This document shows, piece by piece, positions 12,264 through 21,300 of a stretch of DNA of 21,389 nucleotides (the first letter of the stretch is position 1; every line of letters starts with the position of its first letter). Source of the stretch: a virus. Under the pieces are notes generated by a model. The model saw only the letters and a list, made by a program, of their open reading frames with translations, did not search any database and was not told the origin of the DNA. Location: the IMG/VR virus record IMGVR_UViG_3300046817_000813, positions 1 through 21,389 of that record; one strand, 5' to 3'. The position numbers and the translations under genes are program-made.

Positions 12264-12456
12264 GCGACCCGGTGATGCTGATGGCGGTGATCAAGGGCAT
12301 CACGGCGTGGGCCACCCCGTCGATGTCCCTGCGCTTCGCCGCCGCGCGCCTGACGCAGCCCAAGGCGCCGCTGACCTACCTGCTGCGCCCGCACGTGAGC
12401 CCGGCGAAGGCGAACGGCTCGCCGCGCCAGCGCCGCCACCCAAGCCGGTGACGTAA
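12178..12456 (+). CDS. Possible overlapping gene or frameshift product
   Basis: From GTG 12178 this frame carries the best codon pattern for about 28 codons (VIGSLEWKKYTRQHPHLVRA), then loses it near 12262 where the 63-aa gene's frame takes over. The frame has no stop until 12454-12456. It could be a short overlapping gene, a +1 frameshift extension of the preceding gene, or the trace of a small insertion/deletion. No ribosome binding site is clear. Listed with low confidence because real coding is likely for its first third only. Confidence 0.3.
   Translation: MNVIGSLEWKKYTRQHPHLVRAANEPVYERPGDADGGDQGHHGVGHPVDVPALRRRAPDAAQGAADLPAAPAREPGEGERLAAPAPPPKPVT
12260..12451 (+). CDS. Small unknown protein upstream of portal (63 aa)
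   Basis: Starts with an ATGA overlap at 12260 and has strong G/C third-position codon use throughout, so it is probably genuine. The first 25 residues are hydrophobic (MLMAVIKGITAWATPSMSL), perhaps one weak membrane or amphipathic helix. The end is basic and Pro-rich (SPRQRRHPSR). It lies five bases before the portal gene start, in the same frame order as the head operon. Unknown function. Confidence 0.5.
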   Translation: MSDPVMLMAVIKGITAWATPSMSLRFAAARLTQPKAPLTYLLRPHVSPAKANGSPRQRRHPSR

Positions 12457-14967
12457 ATGCCTGTCGACGGCGTCTTCCAGCAGGGACCGGACCAGGACAC
12501 CTCGATCCTGGAAGCCGGCATGCGCGGCGGCGTGGCGGTGAAAAAACAGGTCGACCCAGCGGTCTACGAAAAAGAGTGCGCCGACGTCCGCCAGTGGAAA
12601 AAGAAGATCGAGGAGGCGCGCAAGTTCGATGAAAACGCGCGCAAGCGCTACGCGATCGACCGCTCCTACGCCCGCGGCGACGGCGGCGCCTATACCGTCA
12701 TCGTCGACATCGCGCAAAGCTACATCGACGTGCTGGGCTCGATCCTGTTCGCCAAGGAACCCGACCTCAACATCTCGCCGGCGCCCTCGACCGAGCCGCC
12801 GCCGCAGAAGGAGCTGGAAAAGCAGGCGGCCAAGGAGTCGGCCGACGCCACCCAGGCCAAGGCCCAGCAGCTCGGCGCGCAGATCGGCCCGCTGGTCGGC
12901 CAGGCCGCCGCCACCGGCGGACTGCCGCAGATCATGCAGCAGCTGCAGGGCCTGGATCCGGGCAAGATCGCCGCGTCGGTCACGTCCGACGTCACGCCGC
13001 AAGCGATCGCGCAGCAGCGCGCGCAGCCCTACCAGCAGCGCCGCGCCGACGCCAAGCAGATCGCCGCGACCGCCGAGCTGTCGGTCATCCACCTGTGGAA
13101 ACAGGCGGGCCTGAAAGCCAAGGCCAAGCCGCTGGTGAAGTCCGCGCTGACCGTGGCCATCGGCTGGCTCAAGGTCACCTGGCAGGAGCGCACCGCCGGC
13201 CAGGACGACCCGACCATGCAGGCCGAGCTGGACACGCTCCAGGAGCGCATGGCCAAGGTCAAGGCGCTGACCGCGCAGATGGCCGAACCGGGCGGCTCCG
13301 CGCAGCCCGACGCCGACGCGGCTGAACTGGCCCAGCGCATCGCCGGCCTGCAAGACTCGATCAACGCGATCGCGCGCCGCGGCCTGGCGATCGACTTCGT
13401 CAACGCCGAGGACATCCAGTGTTCGACCGACGTCATGGGCCTGTGGGCGTACCTGGACTGCTCCTGGATCGCGCACCGATCGCTCATCCCCCGCCCCGAC
13501 GGCGAGGCCATGTTCCCCGACATCGACACCGACGACTGGGGCAAAGCGTCGCTGTACTACACGAAGAAGCCGAAGGATCCGACCGAAAAACGCGACGTCG
13601 GCGTGATCGCCGCCGACAACATGACGGCCGAGGACGCCGACTCGTTTTCCAAGGGCGGCGGCTCGGACGCGCCGACGCAAGGGCCGGGGCAAATCCTGGT
13701 GTGGGAGATCTGGTCGCGCTCGATGGGCATGATCGTGACCGTCATCGAGGGCATCGAGTGCTACGCGCGGCAACCGTACAAGCCCGACCCGACGACGACG
13801 CGGTTCTACTCGTTCTTCCAGTACCCGATCGGCGTCATCGACGGCGAGCGCCACCCGCGCTCGCTGATTTCGCGGTCGTGCACGCTGATCGATGAATACT
13901 GCGCGGCGCGCAGCGCGTGGAAGAAGGTGCGCTCGCGCGGCATCCCGAAGATGGGGTTCGACTCCACGCTGTACGAGGCGACCGAGATCAAGAAGCTCGA
14001 GGGCGCCACCGAGCAGGAGTTCGTGGGCCTCAAACCGCGCAAGCCCGGCGCCCCGATCCGCGACGCGGTGGTCGAGATCCGCCACGCCCAGGTCGACGCC
14101 GCGCTGTACGACACCGGCCCGATCCGCGCCGAGCTTGAAACCATCTGGGCCGTGCAGGAGGCGCTGTCGTCCTCGATCCACACCGCCAAGACCGCGACCG
14201 AGGCCGAGATCCAGGACAAGGGCACCTCCGCGCGCACCGGCTTCACGCGCGATGACCTCGACGACATGTTCACCGACCTGGCGCGCTACACCACCGAGAT
14301 CGCGTTCCAGAAGCTCTCGCGCGACGACGTGGTCGAGATCGCCGGTGCCTGGGCGCTGTGGCCCGAGGGCATCACGCCGGATCTGCTGCCGGCCTTGCTC
14401 AACGTCGAGGTCAAGGCCGGCTCTTCCGGCAAGCCCAACACGTCCGCCCGCCAGCAGGCCTGGGCGACGCTCATGCCGATCATCTCCAACGGCATCACGC
14501 AGATCGGCGCGCTGCGCGGCTCCACGCCCGCCGAAATCGCCGACTGCCAGGAAGAACTGATCATCGAGACGATCAACCGCACCGGCGAGCGGGTCGACGC
14601 CGAGCGCTTCCTGCCGGATCCGCCGGCCGCCGGCGAGCAACCGCCGCCGCCGCCGGGGCCGCCGCAGCCGATGGACGAGCAGGCCTTCACCGGCCAGCAG
14701 GTGACCGCGATGACCGCGGTGCTGACCGACGTGCGCGCCGGCCTGATCTCGCCGGCATCGGCCGCGCCGATCCTCATGGCCTGCTTCCCGAAGGTCGACC
14801 CGCAGCTGATCTCCGCGATGGTCGCCGGCGTCGTGCCGGCGCCTGCCCCGATCATCGGGGCGGCCAAGCCCGGCGAAGAGGCCAGGCCCGGTGACGCGAC
14901 CGAACCGGGCGAGGCGCGGGAGCCCGGCGAGCCGCCGGCGATGCCGCCGCCACCCACCGTCCAGTAA
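12457..14967 (+). CDS. Portal protein (836 aa)
   Basis: Forms the dodecameric ring at one vertex of the head through which DNA enters and leaves. The position (after terL, before scaffold and capsid), size and features support this: an N-terminal charged helix, AQSYIDVLGSILFAKEPDL (about 87-105), an Ala/Gln-rich insertion (120-200), then a long core with the LWAYLDCSW and RFYSFFQYPIG segments, a helical stem region, and LSSSIHTAKTATEAEIQDKG typical of P22-like or large podoviral portals. The C-terminus (about 800-836) is a Pro/Gly/Glu repeat (KPGEEARPGDATEPGEAREP), probably disordered. The start is ATG 12457; a later ATG at 12520 with GGAAG upstream is possible. Confidence 0.85.
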   Translation: MPVDGVFQQGPDQDTSILEAGMRGGVAVKKQVDPAVYEKECADVRQWKKKIEEARKFDENARKRYAIDRSYARGDGGAYTVIVDIAQSYIDVLGSILFAKEPDLNISPAPSTEPPPQKELEKQAAKESADATQAKAQQLGAQIGPLVGQAAATGGLPQIMQQLQGLDPGKIAASVTSDVTPQAIAQQRAQPYQQRRADAKQIAATAELSVIHLWKQAGLKAKAKPLVKSALTVAIGWLKVTWQERTAGQDDPTMQAELDTLQERMAKVKALTAQMAEPGGSAQPDADAAELAQRIAGLQDSINAIARRGLAIDFVNAEDIQCSTDVMGLWAYLDCSWIAHRSLIPRPDGEAMFPDIDTDDWGKASLYYTKKPKDPTEKRDVGVIAADNMTAEDADSFSKGGGSDAPTQGPGQILVWEIWSRSMGMIVTVIEGIECYARQPYKPDPTTTRFYSFFQYPIGVIDGERHPRSLISRSCTLIDEYCAARSAWKKVRSRGIPKMGFDSTLYEATEIKKLEGATEQEFVGLKPRKPGAPIRDAVVEIRHAQVDAALYDTGPIRAELETIWAVQEALSSSIHTAKTATEAEIQDKGTSARTGFTRDDLDDMFTDLARYTTEIAFQKLSRDDVVEIAGAWALWPEGITPDLLPALLNVEVKAGSSGKPNTSARQQAWATLMPIISNGITQIGALRGSTPAEIADCQEELIIETINRTGERVDAERFLPDPPAAGEQPPPPPGPPQPMDEQAFTGQQVTAMTAVLTDVRAGLISPASAAPILMACFPKVDPQLISAMVAGVVPAPAPIIGAAKPGEEARPGDATEPGEAREPGEPPAMPPPPTVQ

Positions 14968-14982
14968 CCAGGAACATGACTC

Positions 14983-16209
14983 ATGGCCAAAGCCGCCGCT
15001 TCGACCCCCGCCGCTACCGCAGCTGCAACGCCCGCCGCGGCCGAACCCGCGTCCACCCCCGCGCCAACCACGGGTACGCCCGAGGGCGATGCGGCAGCGA
15101 TCGCCACTTTCGACGCGGCGATGGCATCGGGTGCGGCGGAAACCGGGACCGATGGCGATCCGCCTGGCGGCGGATCGATTATTGAGGCCGAGCCGCCGGC
15201 GCCGGCCGAGGGCGTCGAGCCCGGCGAGGAAGCCGGCGAAGAGGCCGCCGAGGGCGAGCCGCCGGAAGGCGAAGAGCCGCCGCCCGAGGGCGAGGGCGAG
15301 CCCGCCCAGCCGGCGGTCGAGGCCGCCGCGCCGGCCAAGCCGGCCAAGGACAAGCCCGAGGACGCCGCCGCCAAGGCCGCGATCGAAAAAGAGATCACCG
15401 ACCGCGGCCTGAAGGGCGACACCGCGACCCGCTTCCGCGAGCTGTCGCACCAGGTGCGCGAGCTGTCCCAGATCCGTGACGTCGAGGTGCCGCGCCTCAA
15501 AGAGGTCGAGCGGCTGCACAACCAGTGGCAGGGCATCGTGGCCGATTCCACCGCCACCGCGCCGCAGCTGAACCAGGCGCTGGGCTACATCCAGTCGGTC
15601 AATTCCGGCGACCCGGCCCGTCTGGCGGTCGCCGCCAAGGCCATGCTCGAGGAGGTCAAGTGGGCCTTCGGCAAGCTCGGCTGGGAGCTGCCCGGCGTGG
15701 TCGATCCGGTGGCCGCGCATCCCGACCTGGTCGAGGCGATCGAAACGGGCGAACTCACGAAAAAGGGCGCGCTCGAGATCGTGCAGGCGCGCGCGCTGAA
15801 CGCCGCCAATGCCTCGCGCGACCAGCAGACCAACGCCCAGCGCGAGATCGCCGCGGCCGAAACCGAGGCGATCAAGGAGATCGACTTGCTGTCCGCACGG
15901 TTGAAGCGCGCCGACCCGGCGTTCGCGGCGAAACTGCCGTACCTGAAGCCCGCCGTGGACACCATCCGCGAAACGCTGCACCCGTCGAAGTGGCCCGCGG
16001 CGATCGAGCGCGCCTACCGGGCGCTGCCGACGCCCGCCGTCACGCCCGCGCCGCCGCCGCCGGCCCGCCGTCCCGGCCCCTCGCCGATGCCGCTGCGCCC
16101 CACCGGCGGCTCGCAGTCGCCGGCCGCCACGGTGCGCAAATTCACCAAGGAACAGGTCGATGCCGGCGATCCGTTCGACCTGGGCGTGGCCGAAGCGTCG
16201 GGCCGGTAG
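14983..16209 (+). CDS. Capsid scaffolding protein (408 aa)
   Basis: Scaffold proteins guide capsid assembly and leave before DNA packaging. This one has the expected composition: a long Ala/Pro/Glu-rich disordered N-terminus (1-115, PEGEEPPPEGEG), a coiled-coil core rich in Glu/Arg/Leu (about 130-330, RELSHQVRELSQIRDVEV), and a basic Pro-rich end (AVTPAPPPPARRPGPSP) before FTKEQVDAGDPFDLGVAE, which resembles the short capsid-binding tails of phage scaffolds. ATG 14983 has AGGA at 14969-14972. It lies directly between portal and capsid genes. The N-terminal half is low complexity, so homology may be visible only in the core. Confidence 0.75.
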   Translation: MAKAAASTPAATAAATPAAAEPASTPAPTTGTPEGDAAAIATFDAAMASGAAETGTDGDPPGGGSIIEAEPPAPAEGVEPGEEAGEEAAEGEPPEGEEPPPEGEGEPAQPAVEAAAPAKPAKDKPEDAAAKAAIEKEITDRGLKGDTATRFRELSHQVRELSQIRDVEVPRLKEVERLHNQWQGIVADSTATAPQLNQALGYIQSVNSGDPARLAVAAKAMLEEVKWAFGKLGWELPGVVDPVAAHPDLVEAIETGELTKKGALEIVQARALNAANASRDQQTNAQREIAAAETEAIKEIDLLSARLKRADPAFAAKLPYLKPAVDTIRETLHPSKWPAAIERAYRALPTPAVTPAPPPPARRPGPSPMPLRPTGGSQSPAATVRKFTKEQVDAGDPFDLGVAEASGR

Positions 16210-16212
16210 GCG

Positions 16213-16241
16213 TTGACACCCTTGGGGCCGTGGCGTATCAA
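16213..16241 (+). promoter_or_regulatory. Promoter for the capsid gene
   Basis: A perfect -35 TTGACA (16213-16218), a 17-base spacer and TATCAA (16236-16241, 4 of 6 to TATAAT) lie in the 200-base gap between scaffold and capsid genes. Transcription would begin near 16248, giving a structured leader of about 160 bases before the capsid start. It explains extra capsid transcription independent of the upstream operon. Confidence 0.65.
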
Positions 16242-16409
16242 TCCCGCCCACGACCGAAATCGCCGTAACCTGGGGGTCGCGCCCCGGCGGTCGCTCCGCG
16301 AAGCTGTAGGCCGGGCTCGCATCCGGTAGCACTGTACTGAGGCGTCGTGTTCCTCGCGCGGAAAGTTCAAGCCACCTGGCTTTTCCTTTCCCCTGTCGAG
16401 GACACCCCC

Positions 16410-17465
16410 ATGCCCGTCACACCCGCGCAGTTGGCGCTCGGCGCCAATTACCAGATCCAGGCCTACGCCAAGAACGACCCGATCGACCAGTTCACGAAGG
16501 ACCGGCCCTTCAGCCAGTGGCTGATCGAAAACATGGAACAGGTCGTATACGGCAACGGCATCTTCAACGAGAAGATCCGCTTCACGAACAATTCGAACTA
16601 CCAGAATTTCACCGGCGACGGCCAGGTCAGCTACAACCGCAAGGACACGGTGCGTCTGGCCGCGTTCTACCACTACGAGGCCCACGACGGCTTTGCGCTC
16701 AACGAAACCGAGCTGGCCGACAACGGCATCACGATGACGGACGACAAGACCGCCACGCCGACCGATTCGGAGAAGATCCAGCTCGTCAACAAGCTCAAGG
16801 AGGGCTACGCCACCTTGAAAGACGGCTTCCAGGAGCAGTGGGATCTGGAGGCGCACCGCAACGGCACCGCCTCGACGCTGGCCGTGCCGGGTCTGGACGC
16901 GCTCATCTCCCTCACCCCGGCCGTCGGCATCATCGGCGGCATCGACCGCTCCAACCCCGCCAACGCCTACTGGCAGAACTTCGCCTCGACCGCCATCGCC
17001 GCCGGCACCATCCTGGCCAAGATGGAAACGATGTGGCGCAACACGATCACCTTCGGCAAGATGGGACCGCCGAACAAGATCCTCTGCGGCTCCACGTTCC
17101 TCGACCAGCTCGCGCTCGAGATCCGCCAGCAGACCGGCACCTCCTTCCAGGTCGTCCAGCCGGCCAAGGGCGGTTTCGTCCTCGACGGCGCGCGCTCGCG
17201 CGTGTTCTTCAAGGGGGTCGAGGTCGAGTGGGATCCGACATTCGAGACGCTCGACGCGCTCGACGCGCCGTCCACCCCGTGGACCAAGCGCTGCTACATG
17301 CTCAACAGCAAGGTGCTGAAGCTCAAGCCCAACAAGGGCCGCTGGCTGATCAACCGCAAGCCGCCGCGCATGTACGACCGCTACGTGTACTACTTCGGCC
17401 TCACCGCCGACTACGGCATCACGATCCAGAAGCCCAACTCCTGCGGCGTGCTGGCCCTCGTCTGA
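16410..17465 (+). CDS. Major capsid protein (351 aa)
   Basis: Placed right after the scaffold, with the length (351) and soluble alpha/beta pattern of HK97-fold capsid proteins. The N-terminal arm (LGANYQIQAYAKNDPIDQF) is followed by an extended-loop-like segment (about 60-90), a long helix with QEQWDLEAHRNGTAS (about 145-160), and a beta-rich C-terminal half (VFFKGVEVEWDPTFETLD and KVLKLKPNKGRWLI). ATG 16410 has GAGGA at 16398-16402; the GTG at 16347 in frame has no such site. No protease or N-terminal propeptide is evident. I am confident of the role from position, less sure of the exact capsid subfamily. Confidence 0.8.
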   Translation: MPVTPAQLALGANYQIQAYAKNDPIDQFTKDRPFSQWLIENMEQVVYGNGIFNEKIRFTNNSNYQNFTGDGQVSYNRKDTVRLAAFYHYEAHDGFALNETELADNGITMTDDKTATPTDSEKIQLVNKLKEGYATLKDGFQEQWDLEAHRNGTASTLAVPGLDALISLTPAVGIIGGIDRSNPANAYWQNFASTAIAAGTILAKMETMWRNTITFGKMGPPNKILCGSTFLDQLALEIRQQTGTSFQVVQPAKGGFVLDGARSRVFFKGVEVEWDPTFETLDALDAPSTPWTKRCYMLNSKVLKLKPNKGRWLINRKPPRMYDRYVYYFGLTADYGITIQKPNSCGVLALV

Positions 17466-17484
17466 TCCCTTTTCGCCGTCCCCT

Positions 17485-17513
17485 GAGCGCGCGCCTTTGA
17501 AGGCGCGCGGCTC
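17485..17513 (+). other. Stable hairpin between capsid and decoration genes
   Basis: GCGCGCC (17489-17495) pairs with GGCGCGC (17502-17508) around TTTGAA, extended by GAGC/GCTC across a single bulge. No T-run follows, so it probably protects or shapes the capsid mRNA rather than ending it. Confidence 0.6.
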
Positions 17514-17548
17514 GAACCAAAAGCCTTCACTTCAAGAGGAACGCCAAC

Positions 17549-17938
17549 ATGGCAAACAGCGTAATCCAGACCAACTCGATGGTGACACTCAACATCGACG
17601 CAAACACCGCCGCGACCGGACAGGCCGCCGCACTCTCGCAGTCGCCGCTGCTCGGCGGCCGTCGCGTCAAGTGGCGCGCCAATGGCTGTCTGGGCGTCAA
17701 GCTGCAGACCGCGCCGCGCATCGATCCGGCCACCGGCCAGGCGCCGACCGCCGGCTCGGCCGCGTGGGTCGACGCCACGCTGATCCCGGCCGGGCCGGGC
17801 AACGTGCCGCCGGCCGTCGTGACGATGGCGGTCGGCACCCCGCAAAACGGCGAGCTGTTCACGGACTACTGGATCCGCGCCGTGGCCGCCGGCGGCGGCA
17901 CCGCCGGTTCGCAAATGGTGCTGGAAGGTATCCAGTAA
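17549..17938 (+). CDS. Probable head decoration or capsid-associated protein (129 aa)
   Basis: Follows the capsid gene, with an AGAGGA site 8 bases before ATG 17549. The protein is Ala/Gly/Pro/Thr-rich with beta-type alternation (SMVTLNIDANTAATG, VKWRANGCLGVKLQT, GELFTDYWIRAVAAGG), the style of small capsid decoration proteins. It has no charged helices or membrane segment. Position and composition support decoration, but some phages carry other capsid accessory genes here. It belongs to the short transcription unit between the capsid promoter and the 18314 terminator. Confidence 0.55.
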   Translation: MANSVIQTNSMVTLNIDANTAATGQAAALSQSPLLGGRRVKWRANGCLGVKLQTAPRIDPATGQAPTAGSAAWVDATLIPAGPGNVPPAVVTMAVGTPQNGELFTDYWIRAVAAGGGTAGSQMVLEGIQ

Positions 17939-17975
17939 CCTACCCACCCCACCCACTCCCACCCAGGTGTCCCCC

Positions 17976-18296
17976 ATGATCGAGATCGTCAAAATCTGCA
18001 TCGACCTCAAGCCCGGTTTCCGCGTTCCCGTCACGGTGCCGGATTACGAGCTGCCCATCCTGGCCGAGCTGCACGGCGAGGACCGCCTGGTCGAGGACGA
18101 GTCCAAGCCGCGCAAGAAGGTGGCCGACCCGTTCCTCGAGGACGCCTGGGCCGGGATCGTCGGCAAGTACTCCACGAAGGACGGCGAGGCCGCGCGCATC
18201 ACGGTCTATCGCAACGAGGCCGATTTCCGCCGGCAGACGAAGTTCAAGCACAAGCCACCCGATGCGGTCGTGGAGGACGAATCGGCCGCGGCCTGA
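17976..18296 (+). CDS. Small phage protein with acidic tail (106 aa)
   Basis: ATG 17976 is used because AGGTG lies 8 bases upstream; the in-frame GTG 17967 is part of that site. The protein is compact and mixed: IVKICIDLKPGFRVPVTV (about 4-21), a Lys/Arg patch (SKPRKKVADP), a basic segment RRQTKFKHK and an acidic Glu/Asp end. Unrecognised. It is the last gene before the strong terminator. It could be a small head-completion or regulatory protein, with no motif to choose. Confidence 0.6.
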   Translation: MIEIVKICIDLKPGFRVPVTVPDYELPILAELHGEDRLVEDESKPRKKVADPFLEDAWAGIVGKYSTKDGEAARITVYRNEADFRRQTKFKHKPPDAVVEDESAAA

Positions 18297-18313
18297 TCCT
18301 CTCCCCGCGTCAC

Positions 18314-18339
18314 CGGGCCGCTTCGGCGGCCCGTTTTTT
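18314..18339 (+). terminator. Strong intrinsic terminator before the tail gene
   Basis: A perfect 8-bp stem CGGGCCGC (18314-18321)/GCGGCCCG (18326-18333) closes a TTCG tetraloop and is followed at once by six T. It ends the capsid transcript; the next gene's ribosome site (AGGAG, 18341-18345) begins two bases after the T-run, so tail expression needs read-through or antitermination. Confidence 0.9.
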
Positions 18340-18353
18340 CAGGAGCCAACGCC

Positions 18354-21300
18354 GTGGCGCTTTCCCTCAACCCCGACACCGCCGACGACTACGAAACCCA
18401 GTCCTTGGCGGACATGCGCTCGATGGTGTTCGGCTCGCTGGCCTTCATCGACCCGATCACCTACCTGTCGGCCCAGCGCACGTTCGCGAATCTGCGCGCC
18501 GACATCCTGGCGTCACTGGGCTTTTCCGCCGGCCTTTCCTACACGCCGCCGCGCACGCTCAAGCAGATCCGCGACTCGATCGTCAACCGGCTGGGCCTGG
18601 CGCTGCCGCTGGTCGCCGGCTTTCTCGACAGCTTCAACAACATCTCGGCCGACGTGTACAACGCGCTCGGCTACGCCGGCCAGCCCGTTTCGCCGCCGGG
18701 TGTTTCCACGCTGATCGGCCTGTGGGTCGACCAGGCGCAGCAGACGCTGTGGTCGCGCATCGAATTCGACAAGGGCTCGGGCGGCTCCACCGCCAACGCG
18801 CGGCCGCCGAAATTCGTCGCCGGCGCCAACAGCGTGATCGACGCCACGGCGATCCGCATGCTCGCGATCGCCTACGGCAAGGCCCACGACGGCTCGCCCG
18901 ACGCCGCCGGCTGGAAGAACGAGTGCGAGAAGTACCTCGCCGACCTCACCCAGCGCACGCCGCCGAACATCATCGGCCTGTGCAACGCCACGATCATCGG
19001 CGCGCACAACACCCTCATCCGCCGCTTCGAGGTCAACTCGCCGGTCACCGACCTGACGTTCGGCAAGAAGATCATGCAGAGCGGCGACTACCGCGACGTG
19101 TCGGCCGGCGGCGGCTCGGACGCCGACGTCGCGCAGGCCGACGACAACGCCGTCGAGCTGCTCGCCCTGGCGATGATCAAGGAGAAGATCGGCCACCCCG
19201 ACGCCAAGGCCGCGCAGGCGCAGTACGACCAGTACCTGGCCGACCTGATGAAATATTCGCCGCCCGGCTACCTGGACGCGGTGAATTCGGCCCTGACGAG
19301 CGCGCACGAAACGATCTATCGCCGCTACGTCGTCGGTTTCGTCGGTCCCACGCAGCACGCGCAGACGCCCGGCTCGACGGTCGATCGCTTCCGCCTCGAC
19401 GGCGACTTGCCCGTCGTCGATGACCAGGCCGTCTATCTGCTGGCCCTGGCCGGGCTCGAGCAGAAATACGCCGTGCCGAGCTACAAGCAGACGCGCATGG
19501 ACTACGAAACCTACATGGACGACCTGTTCAAGCGCTCGCCGCCCTATGCCACGCGCGCGATCAACTCGATCTTGAAACAGGTGCAGGAGCAGCTGTACCG
19601 GCAATATTCGCTGTTCCGCTGCAAGTACTGGTACACCTGGACGCTGCTGGCCGGCCAGCGCTTCTACGGCACGTTCGGCCACGACGCGGCATCCGCGCTG
19701 CCGCCGACCGCGGTGACGGCCGTCATCGGCAATCCGGTCACCTCGCACATGATGAAGCAGGCGCGCTACTTCGCCGCCGGCGTCACCCTCGACAGCGGCA
19801 AGGTGCTGGTCATGGGCGGCTACGACGCCGCCGGCAACATCCTGAAAAGCGCCGAGCTGTTCGACCCGGCCGTCGGCACCTGGACGTCGACCGCCAACCG
19901 CATGAATTTTCCGCGCGCGCACCACACGGCGACCAAGCTTCTCGACGGCACCGTGCTGATCGTCGGCGACGTGTTCGGCAACGCCGCCACCACCGCGGAG
20001 ATCTACGATCCGGACTTCGACACGTTCACGCCGGTCGGCGCGACGGTCAAGCAGCGCCTCCTGCACACCGCCACGTTGCTGCTCGACGGCCGCGTGCTGA
20101 TCGTCGGCGGCCAGATCGACACCACGTCGGCCGAGCTGTTCGATCCGGCCACGAAAAAGTTCACCGCGACCGCGCCGCCGACCGTCGCCCGCAACGGCCA
20201 CTGCGCCGCGCTGGTCGCCGACGGCCGCGTGCTGGTCGCCGGCGGCGCCGCGCAGAACACGTGCGAGTGCTTCTCGCCGGTCGCCGGCACGTGGACGGCC
20301 GTGCCCGGCACGCTGTCCTCGATCCGCAACTACGCCACGGCGACGACGACCGGCGACGGCCGCGTGCTGATCGCCGGCGGCACGACGACGACGCTGATCA
20401 CCGGCGCGGTCAACACCGCCGACATCTTCGATCCGTTCGTCACGGGCCTGGCGCCGGTTGCCGGCACGATGACCTTCACGCGCTCCTCGCACAGCGCGAT
20501 CCAGCTGCCCAACGGTTTCGTGCTGATCGCCGGCGACAACAACGGCAGCGCCGGCGCGGAGCTGTACGATCCCGGCGCCGGCACGTTCCAGGTGGTGCCG
20601 TTCGCCATGCCGGTGGGCGTGAGCTGCGGCACGATCAACACGACGCTCAACGGCCGCGTGCTGATCGCCGGCGGCGTGACCGCCACGGTGCTGCCGAACC
20701 AGCAGCATCCCGGCGCCAAGCCGGCCGTCAGCACGTGCATGTTCTACGACTACGCGCCGCGCACCTTCAATTTCACCGGCAACTTGAACTGGGGCACCGC
20801 CTCGTACTACCGCGTGCGCGCGGTCACACCGAACGGCGCGGGCGGGCCGAGCATCGTCGTCCAGGTCGTCGCCGTGCCGCACGACAATGCCGTCGTGGTG
20901 GGCTGGACGCCGGCGCCGGGGCAGACCTTCGTGCGCTGGTTCGACGTGTACCGCAGCAACAGCAATTTCGGCGGCACGCCGACCAACCAGCAATTCATCG
21001 CGCGCGTGCCGGCCACGCAGACCAGCTACATCGACGAAGGCACGGCACCGCAGACCGGCCTGCCGATGGACAGCCCGAGCATGGTCCTGGATTCCTCGCG
21101 CGGGCCGGGGCGCCTGGATCCGCGCAAGATCGAGTGGGTCGGCATCTCGCAGGACAACGTCTCCTGGCGCGAACTGGTGATCGGCGTGCCGCCGACGACG
21201 TACAACAACAACCAGCAGGGCATCCCGCAGTTCGCGGAGATCCGCCAGGCCATCGAGCTGTGGCCGACGCCGGCGATGACCGGCTGGAAGCTGCGCATCA

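Noticed and set aside
12376-16332. A 1318-codon open frame on the minus strand opposite portal and scaffold.
   Set aside because: It is a by-product of the strong G/C third-position bias of the plus-strand genes; the product is Arg/Gly/Leu/Asp-rich low-complexity sequence with no start signal, and the plus-strand products make clear biological sense.
16250-16345. Possible tRNA or structured RNA in the capsid leader (CCGG-paired segment near 16310-16330).
   Set aside because: Short complementary pieces are present but no cloverleaf, no T-loop consensus and no CCA-type end could be drawn.
18513-20993. An 826-codon minus-strand frame opposite the kelch gene.
   Set aside because: Same shadow effect; the plus strand encodes recognisable kelch repeats over the same bases.
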